Counted from the stretch's first letter, positions 7,440 through 15,579 are shown. The stretch: DNA of 64,000 bases from Flavobacterium piscisymbiosum (GCF_020905295.1 NZ_JAJJMM010000001.1:62001-126000), one strand, 5' to 3'. The notes: generated by a model not told the origin, from the letters alone. Numbers and translations: made by a program.

Positions 7440-8006
7440 CTAGTTGTTTTTATATTCACGAGGTCTTTTCTTTAAGAAATTGCTTTTGTTGTCGCTAAAA
7501 TTGTGTAAGGTATAAAAGTTTGTTTTGTGTGAATTTTGATAAGTTAAAAGTAATCCAAGGTCGCTAAACTCCTTGGGCATTTCTCTTCCAACATCTGTAC
7601 GTTCTTGACCTCTTCTTTCTTCATATTTTCTATATTCTACATTAAGTTCGATACTCTCTGTAGTTTTGATTGGTTGAAGTTTATTTAATTTATCAATTAG
7701 CGTAAATTTTGGTCCATTTGGATTAAAGTTCAGTTCGGGATAAAATGCCGTTACTTCTGAATTATTTGTTATTCGGATTTTAAATTTCCAGTTCAATTCA
7801 AATATTCTAATTGCATTATTTCCATCAATGTAACCTTTTTCATTTACCTCGTTTTTTTGGCTAAATCCTCGAGGAGAGCTCCAACCTCCGTTATTTATAA
7901 TTTCAATGGTCACTTCTGGTCTTGCTACATATCGTTTCCATAAAAACGGAACAACTGCTATTAAAAGCCCAATTATTATTCCTACTATTCCAATTATTAT
8001 TTCCAT
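7440..8006 (-). CDS. Single-TM hypothetical protein (cassette gene)
   Basis: A 188-residue protein. Residues 2-22 form one hydrophobic N-terminal segment (EIIIGIVGIIIGLLIAVVPF) that looks like an uncleaved anchor. The remainder is soluble and beta-rich ('WKFKIRITNNSEVTAFYPEL'), a shape common in cassette-borne and defence-associated orphan proteins. No family is recognised. Its stop (TAG) touches the GTTATGG box of the site at 7311-7439, and its start lies about 35 nt from the site at 8041-8176. Confidence 0.6.
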   Translation of the reverse strand: MEIIIGIVGIIIGLLIAVVPFLWKRYVARPEVTIEIINNGGWSSPRGFSQKNEVNEKGYIDGNNAIRIFELNWKFKIRITNNSEVTAFYPELNFNPNGPKFTLIDKLNKLQPIKTTESIELNVEYRKYEERRGQERTDVGREMPKEFSDLGLLLTYQNSHKTNFYTLHNFSDNKSNFLKKRPREYKNN

Positions 8007-8040
8007 AATTTAATTTCGCTGTAGTCTGTTTTACAATTAG

Positions 8041-8176
8041 TCATAACGTTCTGGCACTTGGCGATGTTAGGGATTAAAGATGCAGGGGTTTTCGGCTAAA
8101 CACAAATTTCCCAAGTACAAAAAAACTATATTTAAATTCAACCTAAACCCCCAATCTCGCCAAACGGCTGTTAGCA
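8041..8176 (-). repeat. attC-like cassette site F
   Basis: A 136-bp palindrome with end boxes TCATAAC and GTTAGCA. Arms 'CTTGGCGATGTTAGGG' and 'CCCCCAATCTCGCCAA' face each other. The centre has the conserved 'TTTTCGGCTAAACACAAAT' block. The downstream part of the ASCH gene reads into this site. Confidence 0.75.
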
Positions 8177-8571
8177 GTCGTTTTTTGTTCGATGTAGATA
8201 TAGGATTGTGGCGCGCAAAATTCTTCTATAAACTCTTCTGGTTCAATTTCCTCTTTAAATTTTACTACTTTATCAATTTTGATAGAGAAACCTTTTTCTG
8301 TGTTTTTATAATAGTCGAAAAAATCTTTTTCCGATATTCCACCAACGTCTTTAAATTCTTTCCAAATATTGGAAGGTGTATCTTCAATAACTTCTAATAT
8401 CGTAAAATATCCAATTATCATTTTTTTAGGCATCGAAGAATAAATGAAAATTTTTTCAACTTCTCTCTTGAAAATTTTTTTACGAAATTCAACTTTTTTT
8501 GTTCCTGCCATTATCGCTTCTGCATAAATTGGCTTAATCGATAATATAACGTTGGTCAAAGTATTTTTCAT
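8143..8571 (-). CDS. ASCH-domain protein (cassette gene)
   Basis: A 142-residue protein. 'MKNTLTNVILSIKPIYAEAI' and 'GTKKVEFRKKIF' are the start and the GxKxxE(F/Y)R motif of ASCH domains, which share a PUA-like fold and bind RNA or nucleotides; some are RNases. The last 12 or so residues (TTANSRLARLGV) are encoded by the attC-like site itself, so the C-terminus seems to have been extended through the recombination site. It overlaps the PIN-GNAT gene upstream by 38 bp on the same strand, so the two form one transcription unit inside one cassette. Confidence 0.75.
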   Translation of the reverse strand: MKNTLTNVILSIKPIYAEAIMAGTKKVEFRKKIFKREVEKIFIYSSMPKKMIIGYFTILEVIEDTPSNIWKEFKDVGGISEKDFFDYYKNTEKGFSIKIDKVVKFKEEIEPEEFIEEFCAPQSYIYIEQKTTANSRLARLGV

Positions 8572-10039
8572 CTTTTAATTCTTGATAATCAGTTTCTGAT
8601 ATTTTTGTAATTGTTTGTATTTTATTTTTAAAGCTTTTTATTTCTTTAATTTTTGGCAGTTTTACTTTCTTTTTCAAGTAAGTAATCTGTCGAAACGTAA
8701 TAACATTTAATTCTCCTTTTTCGTTTAATTTTTCTAATAATTGTTCTTGCGAAAATACCGTCTTTTTACCAACAATTTTCCATAGTTCATCAAAATTTTT
8801 GACTATTTGTATAGTTTCTAAAATTCCAACTGGCTCAATTTCCTGATTAGTTTTTGAAGAATAAAAAAATAATAAATCGCCTTGTTTTAGATTCTTAATT
8901 TTAGAGTTTGAAATGTAAGCTTTTATGATTGTATTTCCTTGGATTTCATTTACACTATCTGGCGAAGTATCGAACAAAGTAGGTATTCTCAATTGTCCAT
9001 CTTTGAAAAGATTACCATAATAATCAGGTCTTATTGGAATTGCAAATTTTGAAATCGTTGGATTGTCAATGTAAAATGGATGAATATTAATTGAATTTTC
9101 AGTAGCGTTTATTTGTTTTTTGTCTAAACATTTTATCATCTGAATTTCTATTAATCCTTGTTTGTTTTCAAACTCTATTTTATAGAAACCAAAGGTTTCT
9201 AATAGCTTGATTAGATGTTCTTGTTTCTCGTAAACAGTAAGATATAAATGATTTATTTTTTGATTAATACAATATTCAAACATTTTATTGAGAAATAATT
9301 CGCCTAGTTTTATCCCGAATGCAGTATCAGAAACTTTAAGCGTACAAATTTTGAGAGCTTTTCCAAATATATTCTTTAATTGATGTTCTTCTACAGTTTC
9401 AACGTTATAGATTAATATGGCTTGTAATTCATCATTAACAATCAATGTATAGCATTTTCTATTTTTAGTTAAGCATTTAGCCAACCATTTGTCAAAAATA
9501 TCACCTCCATAATCTTCTCTCAAGCTATCAAAAAATTCAGAGTTGAATTTATTCTCAATTTCTCTTATGCTATGCTCTTTGAGAATTGGATGAGTTGGGA
9601 TTTTAATAGTGAATTGCTCTTCTAATAAATAAAGAATTTGATTAACATCTAAAACCGTTGTTTGTAAACCAATTTTTTTTGCATTTTTATGAATTCCATT
9701 GTCTTGTGTAACAAATACATCTACATAACCTTTAGATAATTGGTATAATTGTTTATTGTCAATTTCGTCATTTATTTTTTTGCCTCCAATATGATTAGTG
9801 AATTCTATTGTAGGTTCTGAAAAATCTTTTAATTTTTCGTATTTATCAAGTTTGGATTTTATTATTTCTTTTCGATCGGTATTTTTATCTCGACTTATGT
9901 CAATAGGAATTGCATTTGGATGATAGAAAACTTTGCAATTATTGGTAATTGCTAATCTGTAAAATTCTGAAAACTGTTTATTAATGACTTTATTGTCTTC
10001 TAGGTTTATCAGAATATTTGTATCAATAAGAATTCTCAA
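8534..10039 (-). CDS. PIN-GNAT-EVE/PUA-like multidomain protein (cassette gene)
   Basis: A 501-residue protein starting at a TTG codon; no better ATG is seen upstream. Residues 1-140 resemble a PIN nuclease domain (MRILIDTNILINLED with an acidic D6; later 'GYVDVFVTQDNGIHKNAKKIG'). Residues about 175-300 look like a GNAT acetyltransferase ('LQAILIYNVETVEEHQL', 'GIKLGELFLNKMFEYC', 'LLETFGFYKIE'). The C-terminal part, from about residue 335 ('PIRPDYYGNLF...QGDLLFFYSS') is EVE/PUA-like. PIN plus GNAT architectures occur in toxin-like and RNA-modifying proteins. Overlap with the ASCH gene points to joint work on RNA. Domain calls are by eye. Confidence 0.7.
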   Translation of the reverse strand: MRILIDTNILINLEDNKVINKQFSEFYRLAITNNCKVFYHPNAIPIDISRDKNTDRKEIIKSKLDKYEKLKDFSEPTIEFTNHIGGKKINDEIDNKQLYQLSKGYVDVFVTQDNGIHKNAKKIGLQTTVLDVNQILYLLEEQFTIKIPTHPILKEHSIREIENKFNSEFFDSLREDYGGDIFDKWLAKCLTKNRKCYTLIVNDELQAILIYNVETVEEHQLKNIFGKALKICTLKVSDTAFGIKLGELFLNKMFEYCINQKINHLYLTVYEKQEHLIKLLETFGFYKIEFENKQGLIEIQMIKCLDKKQINATENSINIHPFYIDNPTISKFAIPIRPDYYGNLFKDGQLRIPTLFDTSPDSVNEIQGNTIIKAYISNSKIKNLKQGDLLFFYSSKTNQEIEPVGILETIQIVKNFDELWKIVGKKTVFSQEQLLEKLNEKGELNVITFRQITYLKKKVKLPKIKEIKSFKNKIQTITKISETDYQELKDEKYFDQRYIID

Positions 10040-10085
10040 TTTTCCACTATTTTTCTCGTTTAAATTTCGGTTCTGGTAAAATGAC

Positions 10086-10111
10086 TGCTAGCGTTGTAGC
10101 GTGTGTTACCA
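10086..10111 (-). repeat. Collapsed attC-like site G
   Basis: Both end boxes survive, TGCTAGC (10086-10092) and GTTACCA (10105-10111), but only 12 bp separate them instead of about 115. It lies where the array predicts a site, between the genes at 8534-10039 and 10278-12080. The following 165 bp up to the protease stop codon show no other feature. Confidence 0.45.
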
Positions 10112-10277
10112 CCTGTGCTTTTGCGTCTGTTTGTTGTGTATATTATTTCACTTTAATTTACCGTTCAATATTCTATTACAAATTTTCCGTCCACTATCAA
10201 ATTTGGGGTTTGTAATGATCGACAAGAATTTTGAAAAATTTAGATTTTTAATTTGCTTATCGGATTTGTTTCTATTG

Positions 10278-12080
10278 TCATTGATTGATTTCAATTATGT
10301 AGGTGAATTTCTTTAAAATCTTTACTTGCTCAGTTAAAGGTTTACCTGTAACAGTGCTTATGGTTTGTAGTTTTGGAGATGTCGGCATTAGGTCAATAAG
10401 GTTCATTAAATAGGATGCTTTAACTGCATAAGAAGCGTTTTCTGCTCCAACATGTTTGGCATTTATAATTCCAATAATATTTCCTTTGTCATCAAACAAT
10501 GGTCCTCCACTATTGCCTGGTTGAACTGGTGCAGTAATTTGATAAGAGGTAATGTCTCCTTGAAATCCAGATTTGGAACTAATAATACCATTTGTTAGTT
10601 TTACCTCATCTCCCATTGTTGCTCGCAAAGGATATCCTAAAACAAAAATTGAACTACCTACATCTGATGCACGATTTGCAATTATATAAGGGATTGTGCC
10701 TAATGTAGTAAAATTTGGATCATCAATTTTAACAATTGAAAGATCATTGTTTTTATCATCAACAATAACTTTTGCCGAGTAGGTTTTTGAAAAATCGCCA
10801 TTAACTCCTCTAACTTTTATTGAAGTTGCACCATTTGTTACGTGATGATTTGTTGCAATGTATCCATTCGATGAAATTGCATAACCAGTTCCAGAAGATT
10901 TTTCAATTTTATTAGTGTTTTGTTCTATATTTTCATCTACTGTTGGATATAGTTTTAAGTACGTTAACTTTTCTCCTGACAATAATAATGTGAAGTATGC
11001 ATAATTTTCAAAAGTTATATAACCATCAGGATTGAGTGTTTTATCTCCCATAAACCAATCGCATTTATAAAAATCAGGTGTTGCTGTCTTGTAAAGTCGT
11101 GCTTTAACTTCTCCAATTTTCCAGTGATTGCTTGTAGGTGCCAAATATGATTCTCCATCGCAATTGCAACCTCCAATTTTTTCACTTCCTTTGGGATTCC
11201 CTGATAAATATATCAAGTTGTAGTCACTTGCTTGTTTAACTAATGCTACTTGGTATTTCACGTCATAACTTCTCCAAGTCATATAACAGATAGTTTGACC
11301 ATATCTATTAGTACAAGGAACTTCAATATCAGTATACGAACCAATAGATTCATATATACCCTCAAATTTACTCATTCCATTGGTTTTCCAGTGTTCTTTT
11401 AAGTTGTATTCGTCCCAAGTTTTACTGGAGGAGGAACTATTAATTTGTGACGATTGAAAGTAAATTTCATTTAAATATCCAATTTGCCCTTTGTATTCTG
11501 CTTTATAATAACCACTAATTGAAAATGATAGAATCTTAATGCTTGTGCCTGCAGGAATAACAGTAATTAGTTTTGACAATGGATTATCTGATTCTCTCAT
11601 TTTTGCTTCACTTTTTAATATTTTAGTTTCATCTCTCGTATTATTTGATGATATAAGAGTAATTCCGTAAAAATGCCAAGACCCTGTCGAGCTACCTTCT
11701 ATTAGATCGAATTGTGTAACAGATTTTGGAATAGCTTCAAATGTCGCAGAAAAGTTAACTGGCTTATATTGACTTGCTGGCGTAATTCCATTAGTATTTC
11801 CAATTCCATTTGTAGATGTTAATTTATATGTTTTGCCGTCTGCTTTTATGTAATAAGAACCATCTGTATTAGGTGGATTCAAAAAAATGTAAATTCCTTG
11901 TGCTTCGCTTCTTATGTATTCAAAATCTATGATGGTAGAGTAGTCATCACGAGTAATTTTTAGAATTTTTAAGTTGGAATCTTCTTGAGAATTGCATTTT
12001 GGATACTTATAGGTCTGTCCAAATGAATATTGTGATAGAAAAATAAAAATTCCTAAAATTAGTTTCATTGTCTTGTTCAT
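10278..12080 (-). CDS. Secreted trypsin-like serine protease with SH3-like region (cassette gene)
   Basis: A 600-residue protein with a Sec signal peptide (MKLILGIFIFLSQYSFGQ). Residues about 165-215 form an SH3-like stretch ('AGTSIKILSFSISGYYKAEY'). From about residue 405 a trypsin/HtrA-like domain carries a complete triad: His in 'ATNHHVTNG', Asp in 'NNDLSIVKID', Ser in 'PVQPGNSGGPLFD'. No PDZ domain follows. It should act in the periplasm or outside the cell as a stress or defence protease. Met at 12068 (MKLIL) is an alternative start. It is the largest cassette of the array; the site at its 3' side is reduced to a 26-bp remnant. Confidence 0.8.
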   Translation of the reverse strand: MNKTMKLILGIFIFLSQYSFGQTYKYPKCNSQEDSNLKILKITRDDYSTIIDFEYIRSEAQGIYIFLNPPNTDGSYYIKADGKTYKLTSTNGIGNTNGITPASQYKPVNFSATFEAIPKSVTQFDLIEGSSTGSWHFYGITLISSNNTRDETKILKSEAKMRESDNPLSKLITVIPAGTSIKILSFSISGYYKAEYKGQIGYLNEIYFQSSQINSSSSSKTWDEYNLKEHWKTNGMSKFEGIYESIGSYTDIEVPCTNRYGQTICYMTWRSYDVKYQVALVKQASDYNLIYLSGNPKGSEKIGGCNCDGESYLAPTSNHWKIGEVKARLYKTATPDFYKCDWFMGDKTLNPDGYITFENYAYFTLLLSGEKLTYLKLYPTVDENIEQNTNKIEKSSGTGYAISSNGYIATNHHVTNGATSIKVRGVNGDFSKTYSAKVIVDDKNNDLSIVKIDDPNFTTLGTIPYIIANRASDVGSSIFVLGYPLRATMGDEVKLTNGIISSKSGFQGDITSYQITAPVQPGNSGGPLFDDKGNIIGIINAKHVGAENASYAVKASYLMNLIDLMPTSPKLQTISTVTGKPLTEQVKILKKFTYIIEINQ

Positions 12081-12106
12081 ATAGTTCTCTCTTCTTTTAG
12101 CATTGG

Positions 12107-12239
12107 TGGTAACGTTCTGGCGCTTGGCGTGGTTGGGGAATAAAGATGCGAGATTTTTCGGTTAAACACAAATTTTCCAAATACAAAACCATCTTTAAAT
12201 TCAGCCTAAAACCCCAATCACGCCAAACGGCTGTTAGCA
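12107..12239 (-). repeat. attC-like cassette site H
   Basis: A 133-bp palindrome with end boxes TGGTAAC and GTTAGCA. Arms are 'CGCTTGGCGTGGTTGGGG' and 'CCCCAATCACGCCAAACGG'. The centre 'TTTTTCGGTTAAACACAAAT' and 'CATCTTTAAATTCAGCC' is shared with site I. Confidence 0.8.
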
Positions 12240-12246
12240 CTAGTTC

Positions 12247-13218
12247 TTATTGTACGATGTCTTTTAGTTTTGTTCCAAAATATTTCTGTTCAGGGGTTTC
12301 TTTTAAGTTTTCTAACAATATTTCGGTTAATAAATCAATATCTTCTTTTATCTCTTCGTTACCTAAATTAAATCGTGGGTCTTTTTCTCGTGATTCATAT
12401 AAATAAATTTCAGTCATAGTATCCAATAATATAAATAATCTTAAACAATTTTCTTTTGTAGCAAATTGATTGTCATTTAATAAATGTGAAGCAACGTGAC
12501 GATTAAAGTTTGCATATGAATTCCCTGTAGAAGTAGGTTTATAAAAGTGTTCATTTAGTATTTTATCACAAGCTTTTGTGAAAATATTGTGGAAAAGAAT
12601 ATTAGCGGGAAAAGGTTGTCTTAATGCAGAATTTTTGAAAAATTTTCTAATTTCTTCAAATTCTGGCTTAGAATCTGTTTCAGAAAATCCCATCCATCTA
12701 ATTATTACTCCCTCAATAACAGGTATTAGTGTTAAATAACAGCTTATAAAGTTTCCTCTGTAATAGCATAAAGTAGATGCGTCAACTAACTTAGAGAAAA
12801 TTTTAAAATATTCAAACTTTTCAATTCTACCTTTTTTTTGAAGAACTCTAAGTTTAGGATGCATTGTCATTTTACCAATTATTTCAAGAATCTGGTTTTC
12901 TGAGTTAGGTAAATTTGGTAGAAGAGATGTAATATGATTTAATTCTCCTAATGTTGAGAATATTGGTAACAGTAATGCGTGTTCAGATAGTTTTTCGTTT
13001 AATTTTAAAATTGCTGAGATTTCATCATTTGATGTTGTCAAAACATTTTCTTTTTTTTGTTTTCTTTCTTTTTTTGCATTTTCTAAAGACAAATTATAAG
13101 CTTTTGAACCATAACTATACCATTGATCAGTGTCAAATTGTGATTTTATTGATACGATTGATTCTCCATTATTGATTGAATTAATAATTTCTTGAGCTTT
13201 TATGGTTGCTTTTGTCAT
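12247..13218 (-). CDS. Hypothetical protein with HEPN-like Rx4H motif (cassette gene)
   Basis: A 323-residue soluble, mostly helical protein. Around residue 239 the segment 'FNRHVASHLL' fits the R-x4-H motif of HEPN RNases, within a helical C-terminal half ('CLRLFILLDTMTEIYLYE'). HEPN proteins often serve as toxins or defence effectors; assignment here is only by motif. The N-terminus is lysine-rich. Its stop is 8 nt from the box of site H, and its start about 30 nt from site I, so it is one complete cassette with no visible promoter. Confidence 0.6.
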   Translation of the reverse strand: MTKATIKAQEIINSINNGESIVSIKSQFDTDQWYSYGSKAYNLSLENAKKERKQKKENVLTTSNDEISAILKLNEKLSEHALLLPIFSTLGELNHITSLLPNLPNSENQILEIIGKMTMHPKLRVLQKKGRIEKFEYFKIFSKLVDASTLCYYRGNFISCYLTLIPVIEGVIIRWMGFSETDSKPEFEEIRKFFKNSALRQPFPANILFHNIFTKACDKILNEHFYKPTSTGNSYANFNRHVASHLLNDNQFATKENCLRLFILLDTMTEIYLYESREKDPRFNLGNEEIKEDIDLLTEILLENLKETPEQKYFGTKLKDIVQ

Positions 13219-13248
13219 TTTGTACGTTTTTTTCGGAGGTAGAATTAG

Positions 13249-13380
13249 TGCTAACGTTCTGGCGCTACACGAGGTTTGGGATTAAAGATGCGAGGTTTTT
13301 CGGTTAAACACAAATTTTCCAAATACAAACAATCTTTAAATTCAGCCAAATGCCCAAATCTCGTGTAACGGCTGTTAGCA
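13249..13380 (-). repeat. attC-like cassette site I (best conserved)
   Basis: A 132-bp palindrome with perfectly complementary ends TGCTAAC / GTTAGCA. Inner arms 'CTACACGAGGTTTGGG' and 'CCCAAATCTCGTGTAA' differ at one pair. The next pair is 'ATTAAAGAT' with 'ATCTTTAAAT'. The spacer on the left (GTTCTGGCG) is longer than on the right (CGGCT), giving the asymmetry typical of attC sites. Confidence 0.82.
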
Positions 13381-13384
13381 GATG

Positions 13385-14485
13385 TTATATTTTAGTTCGC
13401 CAATAGTTATAGTTTCCACTACAGTTTGGGTCTCCAAGATTTTTTCCATATTCTAAATATTTTAGTCCATTTGAATTGCCTAATTCACACATAGCTACTC
13501 CGGTATGATTTAATAACATTGCGTTATTATTGTCAAATTTCAAACCTTCAAGACTGTATTTTTCGCATAATCTCCAATTTTCTTGAGTTCCATAAATAGC
13601 AGATAAACATAAATACGGAATAATGTCATTCACTCCTTTGTTTATTAATTCTTCTGCAAGTAATTTCCCTTTATTTAAATCGTGTTGTTCAAAAGTCGCT
13701 TTTAAGCATTGTTCCAATTCAAACCTTACATTTCCGATTGAATTACTGCCTATTGTAGTTTGATTTATTCCAATTTCATCTAATTTGTTCTTTGCAGAGT
13801 TATTTCCTAATCTAGCTGATGCTTTTAAAAACTCTAATGATTTTTCTTGATAACCTTTTAAGTCATAAATTTGAGATAATAGCAAATAAGGATTAGAATA
13901 ATTTTTATCTATGGAAATTGCTTTTTCACAATCTATTATTGCGTCGTTTAACTCGCCTAGATTTTTTCGAGCATTGCCACGATTATTATAAATTCTTTGA
14001 AGAGAAACACCAAGTAATACGCCTCCGTCCAAACCTTCTAAATCTTCTTTATTTTTACTTTGTAAATTGGTTTTAAGTTGTAATGCAAATGTGTAAAATT
14101 CTTTAGCCTTATTATCATTTTTTAAATTTAAAAAGCAAAAACCAACTTGATGGTATAATGCGTAAACATCTTCATCATTCTCACTTAATTCTATAGCAAT
14201 TTCATAATTTTCTATTGCTTTTTTATATTCTGATAAGTCTTCATAACAATTTGCTTTAAATGCAAAATATTCCCATTTTTCACTATTTCCTGATTCTAGG
14301 CACAAGTTGATAGTTTCCAATGCGTTACTTACATAGTTACGCATATAAGATATTTTTGCCAATTGGAATAATTGTTCATTATCTTTTAATTTTTTTTCTC
14401 CAAAAAATAAAGAATTGAAAATTGACTTTTTGGTTTTTGATAATCTGTCTTTTGGTCTGTTAAATGCTTTTGAGAATACTTCCAT
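13385..14485 (-). CDS. TPR-repeat protein (first cassette gene)
   Basis: A 366-residue cytoplasmic protein built of tetratricopeptide repeats: 'EKWEYFAFKANCYEDLSEYK', 'VYALYHQVGFCFLNLKNDNK', 'IYNNRGNARKNLGELNDAII' and 'NPYLLLSQIYDLKGYQEKSL' are clear units with the W/G/Y/A/P spacing of TPRs; two weaker units follow from residue 260. TPRs mediate protein-protein contacts. There is no catalytic domain. In the minus-strand reading it is the first gene of the array; the ATG lies 22 nt after a GTTAGCA box (14508-14514), and the stop 4 nt from site I. Confidence 0.75.
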   Translation of the reverse strand: MEVFSKAFNRPKDRLSKTKKSIFNSLFFGEKKLKDNEQLFQLAKISYMRNYVSNALETINLCLESGNSEKWEYFAFKANCYEDLSEYKKAIENYEIAIELSENDEDVYALYHQVGFCFLNLKNDNKAKEFYTFALQLKTNLQSKNKEDLEGLDGGVLLGVSLQRIYNNRGNARKNLGELNDAIIDCEKAISIDKNYSNPYLLLSQIYDLKGYQEKSLEFLKASARLGNNSAKNKLDEIGINQTTIGSNSIGNVRFELEQCLKATFEQHDLNKGKLLAEELINKGVNDIIPYLCLSAIYGTQENWRLCEKYSLEGLKFDNNNAMLLNHTGVAMCELGNSNGLKYLEYGKNLGDPNCSGNYNYWRTKI

Positions 14486-14507
14486 TTCGTTCGGTTTTAA
14501 TAATATC

Positions 14508-14600
14508 TGCTAACTCGCATATATGTCTGACGATGTTAGACTTATCTACCCTGATTTAGACAGCTATGTCTCACAAAAATCAGTAGTTAGTTGTTTTCAA
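14508..14600 (-). other. Upstream boundary of the cassette array (attI-like or truncated attC)
   Basis: On the minus strand GTTAGCAG (14507-14514) stands at the same distance before an ATG as in the other cassettes. The DNA to its right contains two short inverted repeats (GTCT...AGAC and AGACAGCTATGTCT) and a second 'GTTAG' at 14592, but not the normal 130-bp site. It could be an attI-like site or a truncated one. No integrase gene lies in the next kilobases. Apart from this, a terminator and a direct repeat, 14515-14913 holds nothing recognisable. Confidence 0.4.
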
Positions 14601-14771
14601 AAATAAGATTTTTATTTCATAAACTATCAAACGAACTTTTATTTATAGAATACTTTTTGGACTAACAGAAGCGTAAACTCTGGTTTTTTTTCTACTTTGA
14701 TGAACGAGAATGAGACTTTAAATAATGAAGTTAAAAATAAATGGCAAAATTATATATCATTCAAAATCTTT

Positions 14772-14816
14772 AAATCTTCTAATAAAAGGTTCGAATTCTG
14801 TACCGTCAAGGTCACA
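14772..14816 (+). repeat. 45-bp direct repeat, copy 1
   Basis: Starts AAATCTTCTAATAAAAGGTTC and ends CCGTCAAGGTCACA. Identical in length and about 90% identical to 15580-15624. The 3' part (GGTTCGA...GGTCACA) resembles the 3' end of the nearby tRNA-Lys gene. Confidence 0.7.
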
Positions 14817-14824
14817 CAAAAAAG

Positions 14825-14855
14825 AAACCTATTTCATTGAGAAATAGGTTTTTTT
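14825..14855. terminator. Bidirectional intrinsic terminator
   Basis: An 11-bp stem AAACCTATTTC / GAAATAGGTTT with an ATTGA loop and T runs on both strands. It lies downstream of the lipoprotein gene at 14914-15516 (minus). Confidence 0.75.
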
Positions 14856-14913
14856 ATATCTTTTTAATTTTGTAATATATACTTGTATCATGCAAATACA
14901 AACTGTTATTATT

Positions 14914-15516
14914 TTAATTTGGCAATATACAAACCCATTTATTATTTTTCTTTTTAATTAAAACAGAACCATTGAATCCGCTTTGAGTCCCATATTCTAA
15001 TCCAGTCAGCAATTCAACAACAACGATTCCATTTTGTTTCTCAGCATCAAAACACACACGTGAAAACTTAAGAATTTTATATTCTTGATCTGCAACAATC
15101 TTCACTTCAGAAATCTCAGATTGGCTATATGGCTTTTTAAGCTTTATTTTTTTCTTGTCAAAATCTCTATATTGAAGTTCCTTAAAACGATTTGAATTCA
15201 CAATACCATAAAATATTATTGAATCAGATTTTGAAAATTCATTATTTTTAAACATCCATAGATTATCTTCCTTTTCTTGAGCAATTGGAATAAGAGCATC
15301 AGAGAGATAAACTTTTATATTTAATGAATCAATATTCGGCTTATAAACTGCAATATGATCGATTGAATCAGGTACATTCAACAATGTATTTAAATCCTTT
15401 TTTATTAAAAAATCATTACTAATATCTTCAATAGCTTTTAATTCCTCAATTTCATAAGAATCATTACAACTTTGCAGAATCATAGCTATTAAAAAAACTA
15501 ATAAGAATTTCTTCAT
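14914..15516 (-). CDS. Hypothetical lipoprotein
   Basis: A 200-residue protein starting at ATG 15516. This start gives a lipoprotein signal (MKKFLLVFLIAMILQSC, Cys at residue 17); the frame is open further upstream but that part looks like non-coding DNA running into a direct repeat. The mature part is soluble with no family I recognise. The N-terminal signal places it in the envelope, possibly the inner leaflet of the outer membrane. The gene is flanked by the two 45-bp direct repeats, which suggests it was inserted as a unit. Confidence 0.65.
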   Translation of the reverse strand: MKKFLLVFLIAMILQSCNDSYEIEELKAIEDISNDFLIKKDLNTLLNVPDSIDHIAVYKPNIDSLNIKVYLSDALIPIAQEKEDNLWMFKNNEFSKSDSIIFYGIVNSNRFKELQYRDFDKKKIKLKKPYSQSEISEVKIVADQEYKILKFSRVCFDAEKQNGIVVVELLTGLEYGTQSGFNGSVLIKKKNNKWVCILPN

Positions 15517-15579
15517 TTTTTTTGTATTTTTTGATTGAACTAATATAGAAAAAAAATGATCTAGTAGTTTATTATAATC

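Noticed and set aside
3946..13380. CRISPR array
   Set aside because: The repeated units are about 130 bp, palindromic, and spaced by whole genes, not 30-bp repeats with 30-bp spacers; no cas genes are present.
14787..14816. A second tRNA gene at the direct repeat
   Set aside because: Only a T-arm-like and 3'-end-like stretch is present; no acceptor 5' strand, D arm or anticodon arm can be formed.
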